A DNA stretch of 64,000 nt from JBCBJX01 sp964342855 (GCA_964342855.1 CAYFIB010000004.1:61846-125845); one strand, 5' to 3'; shown: positions 45,144-54,162, counted from the first letter of the stretch. Program-made: numbers and translations. Notes: generated by a model from the letters alone, not told the origin.

Positions 45144-46063
45144 GCGATCCGAAACCCACCCTCGCGATTGTCGGCGTCGGTCTTATCGGGGCGTCCGTCG
45201 CGCGCGCGGCGCGCAAATCCGGTGTCGCGGGCCGGATCATCGGCGTCGATCAGAATGCGGATATCGCCGCACGGGCGGTCGCCATCGGCGCGGTCGACGA
45301 GGCGCTGTCGCTCGCAGACGCCGCCAAGGCGGCCGACCACATGGTCATCGCGACGCCCGTCGGCGCGGCGGCGGACCTGCTGGCGGCGCTGCCGAAGATA
45401 GACGGGCTTATCGTCTCTGATGTCGGCTCGGTGAAAGGCGCCTTCGTCGCCGCCGCCGAGAGCCGGCCCGATCTTCTTGTCGTGCCGGCGCACCCCATTG
45501 CGGGTACGGAGCAGTCCGGCCCGGAGGCGGGCTTTGCAGAGCTCTTTCAGGACCGCTGGTGCGTACTGACGCCGCTTGATCGGAACGACGCGCCGTACGT
45601 CGCGGCGGTCGGAACGGTATCGACCTTCTGGTCCGCTCTCGGCGCCCGCGTCGAGCGGATGGACGCGGCCCACCACGATCTCGCGCTTTCGGTCACCAGC
45701 CACCTGCCGCACCTCATCGCGTTCACGCTGGTCGGCGCGGCGGATGATCTGGAGATGGTCTCGGAAGCGGAAATCGTCAAATACTCCGCAGGCGGCTTCC
45801 GGGACTTCACCCGCATCGCGGCGTCCGACCCGGTAATGTGGCGCGACGTCTTCCTGAACAACAAAGAGGCGGTTCTGGAGACGCTCGGCCGGTTCACTGA
45901 AGAGCTGATCGGCCTTCAGCGCGCGATCCGTTGGGGCGACGCCGACACGCTGGAAGCAGCCTTTGCGCGCGGGCGGACGCTCCGCCGGGCGATCATCGAC
46001 GCTGGGCAGGAGAGCGCGGAACCGAACTTCGGACGGGATCGTCGCCCGAGTGCGGACGATTAA
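45140..46063 (+). CDS. tyrA: Prephenate/arogenate (cyclohexadienyl) dehydrogenase
   Basis: The 307-residue NAD(P)-dependent dehydrogenase begins LAIVGVGLIGASVARAARKSG (nucleotide site) and has the VVPAHPIAGTEQSGP catalytic His region and AHHDLALSVTSHLPHLIAF. It oxidises prephenate or arogenate in tyrosine synthesis. There is no fused chorismate mutase domain. Its start overlaps the hisC stop by ATGA, and its stop overlaps the DUF2125 gene by 4 bases tail to tail. Confidence 0.94.
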   Translation: MSDPKPTLAIVGVGLIGASVARAARKSGVAGRIIGVDQNADIAARAVAIGAVDEALSLADAAKAADHMVIATPVGAAADLLAALPKIDGLIVSDVGSVKGAFVAAAESRPDLLVVPAHPIAGTEQSGPEAGFAELFQDRWCVLTPLDRNDAPYVAAVGTVSTFWSALGARVERMDAAHHDLALSVTSHLPHLIAFTLVGAADDLEMVSEAEIVKYSAGGFRDFTRIAASDPVMWRDVFLNNKEAVLETLGRFTEELIGLQRAIRWGDADTLEAAFARGRTLRRAIIDAGQESAEPNFGRDRRPSADD

Positions 46064-47028
46064 AACGACGCGACCGTCTCTCCGTCGATCCGCACGCCTG
46101 CGGCGTCGAAGTCGATGATGGAGCGCGCCGCGCCGGAGCCCTGGGCGAGCCCTTTCACGCCAAGCGCAAGGCTCGCCGCATCCGCCTGTTCCTGCGAGAT
46201 CGCGCCGTATGCGGCGACCGCGTCGAGCACTGGCTTCGGTTTTTTCACATCGACTGTGAAGCGTCCGGACGTCGCGGCGTCGACCGGCGCGAAGAGCCGT
46301 CCGTCGGCGGAGATTGCGCCGCCGCCCGCGGCGACGCGGATATAGGCGATATCAAGCTCGGCGCCGCCGCCATCCGTCGGGCGCCCCGTCATGTCGAAAT
46401 CGAGATAGTCCATGGCGAGAACGCCGACGGCGTCGGTCCATGCGAACGCGTTCGCCCGCCCGCCGAAGCGGAGCGCGTCGTCGCCTTGCGGAAAGGCGTC
46501 CATGGTGAACCGCTCGACCGTCAGCGCGCCAAGCCCGTCCGCCGCAATCGTTCCCTCGCGGAGATCGATGGCCGCGCGCCACGGCGCGCCCTCCGGCGCG
46601 TCGCTCGCATTGGAGATGCTGGCCCGCAGGCGTGCGCCGTCCATCGTGATGGTCCGCGCTGAAACAGGGAGGCCGGGATCTGGCGTGAAGATCTGCGGTC
46701 CTTCGAAGGTGAAGACGATGCGTGAAAGGTCATAGGGCAGCGCGTCGATCTCCAGCGCGTCGCCGCGCCAGGAGCCGACGCCCGGCGCGGTCGCGGCGGG
46801 CGTCTCGACCCGAACGCGCCAGAAAAACGGGAAGCCATGCCGTTTGATGTTCCCGTGCTGGATGTGAAGCCCCGCCGCACGTTGTTCGGCGATCACGTCA
46901 TGAACGGTTCGCTCCATCACGATGGAGGCGGCGTGCCAGACGGCGGTGTAAACAACGGCGACGACGACCGCTGCGGACGCGGCGAGATAGAGCGGCGCGC
47001 GACGTTTGAGTGTCTCACGGTCCATCAT
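46060..47028 (-). CDS. DUF2125 domain protein
   Basis: The 322-residue protein has one N-terminal membrane helix (residues about 13-33) and a large beta-rich periplasmic domain of repeated strands, typical of DUF2125 and distantly of AsmA/YdgA-like proteins. Recognisable strings are FPFFWRVRVETP, LEIDALPYDLSRIVF, TMDGARLRASIS and a C-terminal ARSIIDFDAAGVRIDGETVA. The function is unknown. Neighbouring hisC-tyrA on the opposite strand is the conserved alphaproteobacterial context. Confidence 0.85.
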   Translation of the reverse strand: MMDRETLKRRAPLYLAASAAVVVAVVYTAVWHAASIVMERTVHDVIAEQRAAGLHIQHGNIKRHGFPFFWRVRVETPAATAPGVGSWRGDALEIDALPYDLSRIVFTFEGPQIFTPDPGLPVSARTITMDGARLRASISNASDAPEGAPWRAAIDLREGTIAADGLGALTVERFTMDAFPQGDDALRFGGRANAFAWTDAVGVLAMDYLDFDMTGRPTDGGGAELDIAYIRVAAGGGAISADGRLFAPVDAATSGRFTVDVKKPKPVLDAVAAYGAISQEQADAASLALGVKGLAQGSGAARSIIDFDAAGVRIDGETVASF

Positions 47029-47149
47029 CGGGGCGTCGCCCCGAACATAAGATCTTGTTTTGTTCTGATCCTAATCGGAAGCCAGGCCGCTGATCTGTTT
47101 GAATGAATTCGACTTTTGCCCAACAGGCGCGGGTTATCCACGAGCGGCG

Positions 47150-47878
47150 TCACGATTTGTTCTCCCCGCTTGAGAGCAAACGGGCGGACTCCTCGTCGAT
47201 GGATCTTTTCAGTGTCGAAAGGAACGTTTTGCGTTCCAGCCCCTCAGCGATTGGTGACAAGTACGACAGTCTTATAACACCCGGCGCGCGACGCAATCCC
47301 GGATGGCGCCAATAGGCGCCGGAATCGTGCGCTGCGGGAATCACCGTGGCGCCGGTGCGCTGATAAACACCGGCGACGCCCGGCTGCAGCGGCCGCGTTT
47401 CCCCCGGCGGCACGCGGGTCCCTTCCGGGAAAATGATGATCTGCCGGCCGTCCGCGATCGCCGCTTGCGCGTCGGCGGTCATCTGGCGGAGCGCTTTCGC
47501 GCCCGCGGCGCGATCGACCGCGATGTGTCCGCATTTGCGCGCCCACCAGCCATAGATCGGAATGGCCAGAAGCTCTTTTTTCAGAATGGCGACGGGGCGC
47601 GGTAGATCGGCGATGAGGGCGATGGTCTCCCAGGCGGATTGGTGCTTCGCCGCGACGATGGCGCCGCCGGTCGGGCGGTTCTCCGCGCCGACGACCTCAT
47701 GGCGGAGGCCGCAGAAGGTCTTCAGCCCCCAGAGCATGGTGCGCGCCCAGACCTTGGATGCGCCTTCGGCGTACCGACGCGGCAGGACGAGGGTCGGCAG
47801 AAAGATGATCGCCATCACCAGCGTAACGGCGACCATGAACGCGGCGTAGGCGCCCGAGCGGAAATCGACGAGGGACAT
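47150..47878 (-). CDS. plsC: 1-acyl-sn-glycerol-3-phosphate acyltransferase
   Basis: The 242-residue acyltransferase has one N-terminal helix and the motifs AKHQSAWET (HX4E in place of the commoner HX4D), IPIYGWWARKCGHIAVDR, and IIFPEGTRVPPGE. It acylates lysophosphatidic acid to phosphatidic acid at the membrane. Start MSLVDFRSGAY fits the family; a longer frame to 48190 has no support. It follows the YdcF-like gene closely (23 bp), as in the ftsE-ftsX-ydcF-plsC order of related genomes. Confidence 0.93.
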   Translation of the reverse strand: MSLVDFRSGAYAAFMVAVTLVMAIIFLPTLVLPRRYAEGASKVWARTMLWGLKTFCGLRHEVVGAENRPTGGAIVAAKHQSAWETIALIADLPRPVAILKKELLAIPIYGWWARKCGHIAVDRAAGAKALRQMTADAQAAIADGRQIIIFPEGTRVPPGETRPLQPGVAGVYQRTGATVIPAAHDSGAYWRHPGLRRAPGVIRLSYLSPIAEGLERKTFLSTLKRSIDEESARLLSSGENKS

Positions 47879-47901
47879 GGGGAGTGGTTCCGGCGAAAGG
47901 C

Positions 47902-48477
47902 TCAGCCGGTCAACACCAGATCGGCGCGGCGGATTTGCAGTTTGACGTATTCCGACGCCAGCAACCGCCAACCGGTCATGGTGCGATGACCCGCGGTCGC
48001 CTGCGAAGGCGCCGCGACAGCGATGATCTCCAGATCCGGCGCCGTCTCGCGCAGCTCCAGAACGGAGCGCGGCAGGTGATAGTCCGAGGTGACGATCACG
48101 ACGCGCGTGAAGCCGTGTTCCTGCGCCCAAGCGGCGATCTCCGACGCGTTGCCGCGCGTGGTGCGCGCCTGATCGCCGCGATCGACGCAACAGGCGAAGC
48201 GCGCCTCGGCGCCCGGCCAGAGCGTTTTAAGATCATCAAGCGGGGTTGCCGGGTGGACGCCGGAGATGAGCAGCCGCTCGCCCGCGCCGTCGGCGAAGAG
48301 CGACATGGCGCGCTTGATGCGCGCGCCGCCGCCGCCGGTGAGAACGGCGACGCCGTCGATCTCGCTCAGATCGGGCGTCGGCGCGCCGCTCTCGGGCAGC
48401 TTCGCCACGAACCACGCGAAACCGCCGCAGAAGGCGATCGCGAACGCGGCGATGGCGGTGATGATCCAGCGGCCCAT
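47902..48477 (-). CDS. YdcF/SanA-like (DUF218) protein
   Basis: The 191-residue protein has an N-terminal membrane helix (about residues 4-25) and a DUF218 fold with AVLTGGGGARIKRAMSLF, RLLISGVHP, RTTRGNASEIAAWAQEH and VIVTSDYHLPRSVLEL. DUF218 members (ElyC, SanA) act in envelope integrity and polyprenyl-lipid metabolism. It belongs to the ftsE-ftsX-ydcF-plsC run. Confidence 0.87.
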   Translation of the reverse strand: MGRWIITAIAAFAIAFCGGFAWFVAKLPESGAPTPDLSEIDGVAVLTGGGGARIKRAMSLFADGAGERLLISGVHPATPLDDLKTLWPGAEARFACCVDRGDQARTTRGNASEIAAWAQEHGFTRVVIVTSDYHLPRSVLELRETAPDLEIIAVAAPSQATAGHRTMTGWRLLASEYVKLQIRRADLVLTG

Positions 48478-48535
48478 GCGTCCTCCGAGGCGCCCCCGCG
48501 CCCCACTTTCGGAAGGCGAAATCCTATCGCGCGTC

Positions 48536-48577
48536 GTCGAAGCGCGAAAGCGCGGGGTCGAAGCGCGAAAGCGCGGG
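48536..48577. repeat. Two tandem 21-bp repeats
   Basis: A 21-bp unit (GTCGAAGCGCGAAAGCGCGG plus one G) occurs twice in a row, starting at 48536 and 48557. It contains a small CGCG-AAA-GCGCG hairpin. It lies between the ftsX stop and the YdcF-like start. Confidence 0.85.
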
Positions 48578-48582
48578 CGCGG

Positions 48583-49482
48583 TTAAAGCCGCTCGGCGAG
48601 GGCGCGCATGGCGGCGCGCCGTCCGGCGAAAATCGCCGCGCCGACGCAGGCGAGCGGGGCGAGCGGCGTCCAGAGGTAAACGCCCCAGCCGCCGCCGGTC
48701 GCCGCGAGCAGGCCGTCCCCCGCGCCGCGGATAAGCCCGCTCGCGATTGCGTAGAAAATGCAGGCGCCGACTGCGCCGCCCGCCGCGCCGACGCCGGCGA
48801 GGACGATGAGGCGGCGCTGGATGGCGGCAGCGATGTAGCCGTCCGTCGCGCCCATGAGGTGGAGGACGTCGACGATCTCGTCATTCGCCGCGAGGCTCGC
48901 GCGCGCTGCGAAAGAGGCGACCGCCGCCGCCGCGCCGAGGACGACCAGAAAGACCGCGACCGCCGCGCCCTGCAGCGTGCGCGATGAGGCGATGAGGCGC
49001 GCGTTCCAGGCGCGGTGATCGTCGACGCTGGCGCCGGGAGCCGCCGCTTTCGTCCGCGCGCCCAGCAGTTCCAGATCGACATCCGCGCCGCGGGCGAATT
49101 CGACGGCGATGAGCGCGGGGACGGGAAAGTCCGCCGGCAGACCGCCTGAGCCGAGCCAGGGCGCGAGCAGCTCCGCCGCTTCCGCGCGATCAATCACCCG
49201 GGAGCCGGCGACGCCGCCGGTCGTCTCCAACACGCGCAGAACGGCGGCGACATCGCGATCGATCTCCTGCGCGCTGACGCCGCGCACGCGCACGGTGACG
49301 GAGCGCTCGATATCATCCGTCCACCGATCGGTGATCTCGAAAATCGTCGCCATGGCCGCGAGCGCAAGCGCCGCGAGGAGGCTGACGACGCCGATGGCGG
49401 CGGAGAGGGGAACGCCTGCCGAGCCCGCATCCGGCAGAACGCTGCGCCGCGGTTGGCGGGCGCCCGTTTCATCCGCGCTCAT
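48583..49482 (-). CDS. ftsX: Cell division protein FtsX-like permease subunit
   Basis: The 299-residue membrane protein has four helices: one N-terminal (about residues 25-45) and three C-terminal, with an extracytoplasmic loop between. FtsX with FtsE couples septal peptidoglycan hydrolase activation to division. The sequence is diverged, as usual for FtsX of alphaproteobacteria; identification rests on the topology and on the ATGA overlap with ftsE. The C-terminal ABC-permease segment includes SLAANDEIVDVLHLMGATDGYIAA. Confidence 0.9.
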   Translation of the reverse strand: MSADETGARQPRRSVLPDAGSAGVPLSAAIGVVSLLAALALAAMATIFEITDRWTDDIERSVTVRVRGVSAQEIDRDVAAVLRVLETTGGVAGSRVIDRAEAAELLAPWLGSGGLPADFPVPALIAVEFARGADVDLELLGARTKAAAPGASVDDHRAWNARLIASSRTLQGAAVAVFLVVLGAAAAVASFAARASLAANDEIVDVLHLMGATDGYIAAAIQRRLIVLAGVGAAGGAVGACIFYAIASGLIRGAGDGLLAATGGGWGVYLWTPLAPLACVGAAIFAGRRAAMRALAERL

Positions 49483-50177
49483 GTCGCCGACCTCGCCGAT
49501 TTCTTCGCGCCGTCGGCGGCGACCTTGAAGACGCGCCCGGATTGAAGGCGCAGAACCGGCTTCGCCAGCTTGCGGACAAGCTCCAGATCGTGAGTCGCGA
49601 CCAGCACGGCGGCGCCCATGCGGTTCATCTCGATGAACAGGCGCATGATGCGCTCGCTCATCTGCGGGTCGACATTGCCGGTCGGCTCGTCGGCGATGAT
49701 GAGATCGGGCTTGCCGACGACGGCGCGGGCGAGGGCGACGCGCTGCTGTTCGCCGCCGGAAAGGGTCGCGGGGCTGACGTCGAAGCGTCCGCCGAGGCCG
49801 ACCCAGGTTAACAGTTCGCAAACGTCTTCGCGGTAATCCGAATAATCACGCCCCTGAATCTCCAGGGGCAGAGCCACGTTCTCGAAGACCGAGAGATGAT
49901 TGAGCAGGCGGAAGTCCTGAAACACCACGCCCATCCGACGACGCAGCGCGGGCAGCGCGGCGCGCGGCGCGTTCGTGACGTTCTCGCCGAAAATCGACAT
50001 CTCGCCGCGCGTCGGACGCAGAGCGAGATAGATGAGCTTCAACAGCGTCGTCTTGCCGGCGCCGGAACTCCCGGTCAGGAACCGGAAGTCGCCCGGGCGC
50101 AGGGCGAAGGAGACGTCCGACAGCGTCTCTTCCTGGCCGTCATAGGACAGCCCCACATTGTCGAAGCGAACGATCAC
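49479..50177 (-). CDS. ftsE: Cell division ATP-binding protein FtsE
   Basis: The 232-residue ABC ATPase shows Walker A GSSGAGKTTL, the Q-loop VFQDFRLL, signature LSGGEQQRVALARA and Walker B LIIADEPTGNVD. The FtsE-type DFRLLNHLSVFENVALPL stretch is present. A GTG at 50177 (VIVRFDNVGLSYDG) is the start; the frame continues to 50249 but the extra N-terminus is not conserved. It is divergent from the zinc-ribbon gene and coupled to ftsX. Confidence 0.95.
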   Translation of the reverse strand: MIVRFDNVGLSYDGQEETLSDVSFALRPGDFRFLTGSSGAGKTTLLKLIYLALRPTRGEMSIFGENVTNAPRAALPALRRRMGVVFQDFRLLNHLSVFENVALPLEIQGRDYSDYREDVCELLTWVGLGGRFDVSPATLSGGEQQRVALARAVVGKPDLIIADEPTGNVDPQMSERIMRLFIEMNRMGAAVLVATHDLELVRKLAKPVLRLQSGRVFKVAADGAKKSARSAT

Positions 50178-50248
50178 CGCACGGGGTCCCGGATGGTTTC
50201 TAGGTGGCGCGAAGACGCGCACCCTACCTACGTCGAGTCGCCGCGCCA

Positions 50249-50872
50249 ATGATCGTTTCCTGTCCCGATTGCTCCCGCCGCTACCGCGTCGCCGAAGATC
50301 AGATCGGCCCGTCCGGTCGCGAAGTTCTGTGCGCTGCGTGCGGCTCGGTCTGGCGCGCGAAACTGGAAGACGGCGCGGTCACCACGAAACGCCGCGACGG
50401 CGCGAACTCATTGAACGCGGCGCGCATGACCCTTCGTCGGCGCGAACAGTTGCGCCCGACCCCCGCGCGCGTCGCGGGGTGGGCGCTCTGGGCGGCGACG
50501 GCCGTCTGGGCGCTTTTCCTCGGCGTGACGGGGCCCATCGGCGACGCGATGTTCGGTCCGAGCCGCGCGGCGCCCGCTGTCTCCGTGCGCATCAACGCGA
50601 TCGAGCCGACGCCCGCGGGCGTCGTCGTCCGCGCGAGCCTCGCCAACGCCTCCGCCGCTCCGGCGCCGACGCCGGCGCTGGTGCTGGAGGCCGTCGGCGA
50701 CGACGGCGCCGTCCTGAAACGTTGGACCGCCCGCGCGCCGGAGCCGCAGGCGGCGCCGGGGGCCACTCTCGATCTTGCGATCGCCGTCGCTCCGCCGGAA
50801 GGCGCGAAGGCTCTTCGCTTCGCACGCCGGATTGGTAAAGATGGCGCGCATGAAACGCCTCTTCAGCGCTGA
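50249..50872 (+). CDS. MJ0042-type zinc-ribbon membrane protein
   Basis: The 207-residue protein starts MIVSCPDCSRRYRVAEDQIG and carries a zinc ribbon CPDC...CAAC (residues about 5-8 and 34-37). A basic region follows, then one hydrophobic helix (about residues 75-95) and a beta-rich DUF3426-like C-terminal domain. Such proteins lie next to ftsE in many alphaproteobacteria. The function is unknown. The end overlaps the following hpt start by 32 bases. Confidence 0.85.
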   Translation: MIVSCPDCSRRYRVAEDQIGPSGREVLCAACGSVWRAKLEDGAVTTKRRDGANSLNAARMTLRRREQLRPTPARVAGWALWAATAVWALFLGVTGPIGDAMFGPSRAAPAVSVRINAIEPTPAGVVVRASLANASAAPAPTPALVLEAVGDDGAVLKRWTARAPEPQAAPGATLDLAIAVAPPEGAKALRFARRIGKDGAHETPLQR

Positions 50873-51365
50873 CGAAATCGCCGACCGCATCGACGCCATG
50901 GCCGCCGACATCGCGCGCGACCACGCCGATACGAACGAACTGGTGCTTGTCGCCGTCCTTCTCGGAGGGCTCTTGTTCGCGGCCGACCTCGGGCGGGCGC
51001 TTTACCGCCGCCGGGTCGATGTCCGCCTCGAAACCCTGCGTCTCTCCTCATACGGAAACGAACGTCGCTCAACCGGCGCGGTGGAGATCGTCCACGATCT
51101 CTCGATCGACCCGACGGGGCGGCGCTTTCTTCTCGCGGACGATGTTCTGGATTCCGGCGGTTCGCTTGCCTTCGCGCGGGCGCATCTTCTGGCGAAGGGG
51201 GCGGCGTCCGTTTCCGCCGCCGTGCTCGCCGACAAGAAGATCGCCGGGCGCGGCGCCGAGGCCGACTATGTGGGCTTCATCTGCGACAAGGACGATTTTC
51301 TTGTCGGGTACGGAATGGACGACGCCGGTCGCGCGCGCTTCCGACCGGATGTCGTCGCTCTGTAG
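50841..51365 (+). CDS. hpt: Hypoxanthine phosphoribosyltransferase
   Basis: The 174-residue enzyme salvages hypoxanthine or guanine with PRPP. It has the LVLVAVLLGGLLFAADL loop, RLSSYGNERRSTG, and the PRPP-binding RRFLLADDVLDSGGSLAFARAHL. The C-terminal stretch YVGFICDKDDFLVGYGMDDAGRARFRPDV is typical. Start at MARMKRLF or three codons later (MKRLF). It overlaps the zinc-ribbon gene and is presumably co-transcribed with it. Confidence 0.92.
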   Translation: MARMKRLFSADEIADRIDAMAADIARDHADTNELVLVAVLLGGLLFAADLGRALYRRRVDVRLETLRLSSYGNERRSTGAVEIVHDLSIDPTGRRFLLADDVLDSGGSLAFARAHLLAKGAASVSAAVLADKKIAGRGAEADYVGFICDKDDFLVGYGMDDAGRARFRPDVVAL

Positions 51366-51402
51366 GAACGTGTCGACCTCCCACCGATAAGGGCCTTTGC
51401 GG

Positions 51403-52062
51403 ATGACGGGGCAGTTGAAGATCGAAAGCATTCAGGTCGGCAAGGTCGCGCCCCTGGGGCCGGACGGCGTTCCCAGCGGGTTCGTGAAGAAACCTGTCGC
51501 GGGGGAAGTCATGGTGGGCGCGCTCGGTCTGGCGGGAGACGGCGTCGCCGATCTTTCCGTGCACGGCGGCGTGGACAAGGCGGTCTACGCTTATCCGCTC
51601 AGCCATTATTCAGCGTGGGGAAGCGAGTTTCCTGAGCATTCCGATATCTGGGGGGCGGGTGCGGTTGGCGAGAATTTGACCGTGTGCGGCGCCGATGAAC
51701 GCGATGTCCGTATAGGCGACGTGTTCGCCGCTCCGTCGGGGCTGACGGTGCAGGTTACGCAGCCACGCCAGCCCTGTTTCAAATTCGCTCTACGGTTCGG
51801 CGACGACCGCATGCCTCAGGCCATGGTGAGGAACGGGAGGTGCGGCTGGTACCTGCGTGTCCTGAGTGAGGGGGCTTTGCAGGCTGGCGAGGAGCTGAAA
51901 TGCACGGAGCGGGGCCCCGCGGCGTGGACGGTCGCGCGTTTCCAGCACCTGACGACGCTAGGAAAACGGGAGCTGACAAGAGGCCTGCTGGCCGAGATGG
52001 CGGATCTGGAGCCGCTCGCAAAGGTCTGGCGGGACTGGGCGCGCGCGCGTTCGGCCCGTTAA
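51403..52062 (+). CDS. MOSC domain protein (YiiM-like)
   Basis: The 219-residue protein has a MOSC domain (residues about 15-160) with VGALGLAGDGVADLSVHGGVDKAVYAYP, AVGENLTV and the conserved Cys in VTQPRQPCFKF. A 3-alpha-type C-terminal helical part follows. MOSC proteins bind the molybdenum cofactor; YiiM-type members reduce N-hydroxylated compounds. The substrate is unknown. A TTG six bases before is an alternative start. The stop overlaps the TlpA-like gene tail to tail. Confidence 0.88.
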   Translation: MTGQLKIESIQVGKVAPLGPDGVPSGFVKKPVAGEVMVGALGLAGDGVADLSVHGGVDKAVYAYPLSHYSAWGSEFPEHSDIWGAGAVGENLTVCGADERDVRIGDVFAAPSGLTVQVTQPRQPCFKFALRFGDDRMPQAMVRNGRCGWYLRVLSEGALQAGEELKCTERGPAAWTVARFQHLTTLGKRELTRGLLAEMADLEPLAKVWRDWARARSAR

Positions 52063-52655
52063 AGCGCCCCGTCGACCGCCGCGCGCACCAACCGGATCGC
52101 TTCCGGTGAGGACCAGTCCGCATTTCCGACAAGCCGTCCGATTTCACGACCGCGCGCGTCATAAAGGATCGTGGTCGGAATGGCGTCCGCGGCGCCGAGC
52201 GTGCGCGCCAGTTCGAACCGCGGGTCGAGATTGACGGGAACTTCGCCGAGGGCGTGTCGCGCAAGGAAGTCGTCCGCCTTCTCCCGCGACGTATCGACCG
52301 TAATCGGAACGAACGTGAAGCCGCGCTCCGGCATCATTTCAGCGAGCGCGAGGAGAGAGGGCAGCTCCTCCACGCAGGGCGCGCACCAGGTCGCCCAGAC
52401 GTTCACCATCACGACCTTGCCTTCATGGTCGCGAATGGAGACGGGGCCGTCCGGTCCCGCCGCCGTCTCATAGGGCGCGGCGCGCGGTGGCAGGGCGCGG
52501 CGGAAGTCGCTCATCTCGCCGATGGCGTAGCCGGACATGGAGCCGCCCTGCGGGATCGAGGCGGCGATGGTCACGTAGGCGAGGAACGCCGCGCCGAAGA
52601 TCGACAACAGAACGATATAGGTGCGGGGCTCGCGCCATTTGAAAAATGCGGGCAT
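52059..52655 (-). CDS. TlpA-like thiol-disulfide oxidoreductase
   Basis: The 198-residue protein has a signal anchor (IVLLSIFGAAFLAYVTIAAS) and a periplasmic thioredoxin fold with VMVNVWATWCAPCVEELP (WCAPC) and the cis-Pro AIPTTILYDARGREIGRLVG. It resembles TlpA/ResA, which reduce cytochrome c or cytochrome oxidase assembly partners. It is divergent from the lptM-lysA pair, the common alphaproteobacterial neighbourhood. Confidence 0.92.
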   Translation of the reverse strand: MPAFFKWREPRTYIVLLSIFGAAFLAYVTIAASIPQGGSMSGYAIGEMSDFRRALPPRAAPYETAAGPDGPVSIRDHEGKVVMVNVWATWCAPCVEELPSLLALAEMMPERGFTFVPITVDTSREKADDFLARHALGEVPVNLDPRFELARTLGAADAIPTTILYDARGREIGRLVGNADWSSPEAIRLVRAAVDGAL

Positions 52656-52696
52656 GTCTCTCAAAACCGGTCAGCTCACGATTGGAGATAGCGCCC

Positions 52697-52894
52697 ATGC
52701 GCCTCGTTTGCAGCCTCTTCGCGCTGGCGCTTCTCGCCGCGCCCCTCGCCGCCTGCGGCAAGAAGGCGCCGCTGAAGGAGCCGCCGCGGCGCGAACAGGT
52801 ATCCGCTCATCCCGGCGAAAGCCGGGACCTCGGGACACGTGCTGCTGAGCCTGCCGATGGAGACCCCGGCTTTCGCCGGGGCGAGCGGATTTAA
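52697..52894 (+). CDS. lptM: LptM-like small lipoprotein
   Basis: The 65-residue lipoprotein has a signal peptide and lipobox LAAC followed by GKKAPLKEPP, the hallmark of LptM (YifL), which stabilises LptD in LPS transport in E. coli. It lies directly before lysA, as in many proteobacteria. The last 30 residues are not lptM sequence: they are a read-through of the palindromic repeat at 52801-52890. The first 35 residues are the functional part. Confidence 0.82.
   Translation: MRLVCSLFALALLAAPLAACGKKAPLKEPPRREQVSAHPGESRDLGTRAAEPADGDPGFRRGERI
52801..52890. repeat. Palindromic repeat element in the lptM 3' end
   Basis: Two near-identical 30-bp arms in inverted order (52801-52830 and 52861-52890) each hold CCCGGCGAAAGCCGGG-type palindromes flanked by ATCCGCTC. 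This class of repeat (CCCGGCGAAAGCCGGG) is dispersed in alphaproteobacterial genomes. It is inserted in frame, so the lptM frame reads through it to a stop just before lysA. Confidence 0.85.
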
Positions 52895-52899
52895 GAAGA

Positions 52900-54162
52900 A
52901 TGGATCACTTCCAGCACCGGAACGGGCGGCTCTATTGCGAAGACGTCGCCCTCGACGCCATCGCTGACGCGGTCGGGACGCCCGTCTACGTCTATTCGAC
53001 GGCGACGCTTGAACGGCACTACCGCGTCTTCTCCGAAGGCTTCGAAGGGCTGGACGCGCTGGTCGCCTATTCGGTGAAATCGAACTCCAATGTGGCGGTC
53101 ATCCGCACGCTGGCGAAGCTGGGCGCGGGCGCCGACGTCGTCTCCGAAGGCGAAATGCGCCGCGCGCTCGCCGCGGGGGTTCCCGCGTCGAAAATTGTCT
53201 TCGCCGGGGTCGGCAAGACGGGCCGTGAGATCGCCGCCGGGATCGACGCCGGCATTCATCAGTTCAACGCCGAATCCGAGCCGGAGCTGGAAGCCATCGC
53301 TCGCATTGCGCGCGAAAAGGGAGTCGCGGCGCCCGTCTCCATCCGCGTTAATCCGAACGTCGCGGCGGGCGGCCATGCGAAAATCTCGACCGGCAAATCG
53401 GAAGACAAGTTCGGCGTCCCCATCGACCGCATCGGCGAGATTTATGCGCGCGCGAGCGCCATGGAGGGGCTCGCCGTCAAAGGTCTCGCCGTCCATATCG
53501 GTTCTCAGATTACGGAGCTTGCGCCGTTTGAGAAGGCGTTCGCGGCGATGGCGGGGCTCGTCAGCGAACTGCGCGCCGCGGGCCTCGCTGTCGAGCGGCT
53601 CGATCTCGGCGGCGGTCTCGGCGTGCCTTATGACGGCCGCCCCGTCAGCCCGTCGCCCGCGGACTATGCCGGCGCCGTCCGCCGTGCGACCGAGGGGCTC
53701 GGCGTTCAGCTCATTTTCGAACCCGGGCGGATGATCGCCGGGAACGCGGGCGTGCTCGTCGCGGGCGTCACTTATGTGAAAGAGGGCGTCGGTCGGCGCT
53801 TCCTCATCCTCGATGCGGCGATGAACGATCTCCTGCGCCCGGCGCTGTACGATGCGAACCACGACATGCAGGCGCTCGCGAACGCGGATCGGGAGCCCGT
53901 CGCCTACGACGTGGTCGGACCGGTCTGCGAAACCGCCGACCGCTTCTCGGCGGAGAAAACCCTGCCGCGTCTTGAGCCCGGCGACCGCGTCGCCTTCAAG
54001 ACCGCGGGCGCCTACGGCGCGGTGCAGGCGAGCGAATACAACACGCGGCCCCTCGTCCCCGAAGTGCTGGTGAACGGCGCCGACTGGGCCGTCATCCGCG
54101 AACGCCCGAGCTATGAAGAGATCATCGCTCGGGACGTGGTTCCGGGGTGGCTACTCTGTTAA
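52900..54162 (+). CDS. lysA: Diaminopimelate decarboxylase
   Basis: The 420-residue fold-III PLP enzyme makes L-lysine. The PLP Lys is at residue 60 in AYSVKSNSN; HIGSQI, LDLGGGLG, FEPGRM, and the active-site Cys in GPVCETAD follow. RBS-like AAGAAG lies before the ATG. The end is unusual: the last conserved residues (EIIARDVVPGW) are followed by LLC and a stop at the edge of an AT-rich island, where homologues have a few other residues. The enzyme should still be active. Confidence 0.95.
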   Translation: MDHFQHRNGRLYCEDVALDAIADAVGTPVYVYSTATLERHYRVFSEGFEGLDALVAYSVKSNSNVAVIRTLAKLGAGADVVSEGEMRRALAAGVPASKIVFAGVGKTGREIAAGIDAGIHQFNAESEPELEAIARIAREKGVAAPVSIRVNPNVAAGGHAKISTGKSEDKFGVPIDRIGEIYARASAMEGLAVKGLAVHIGSQITELAPFEKAFAAMAGLVSELRAAGLAVERLDLGGGLGVPYDGRPVSPSPADYAGAVRRATEGLGVQLIFEPGRMIAGNAGVLVAGVTYVKEGVGRRFLILDAAMNDLLRPALYDANHDMQALANADREPVAYDVVGPVCETADRFSAEKTLPRLEPGDRVAFKTAGAYGAVQASEYNTRPLVPEVLVNGADWAVIRERPSYEEIIARDVVPGWLLC

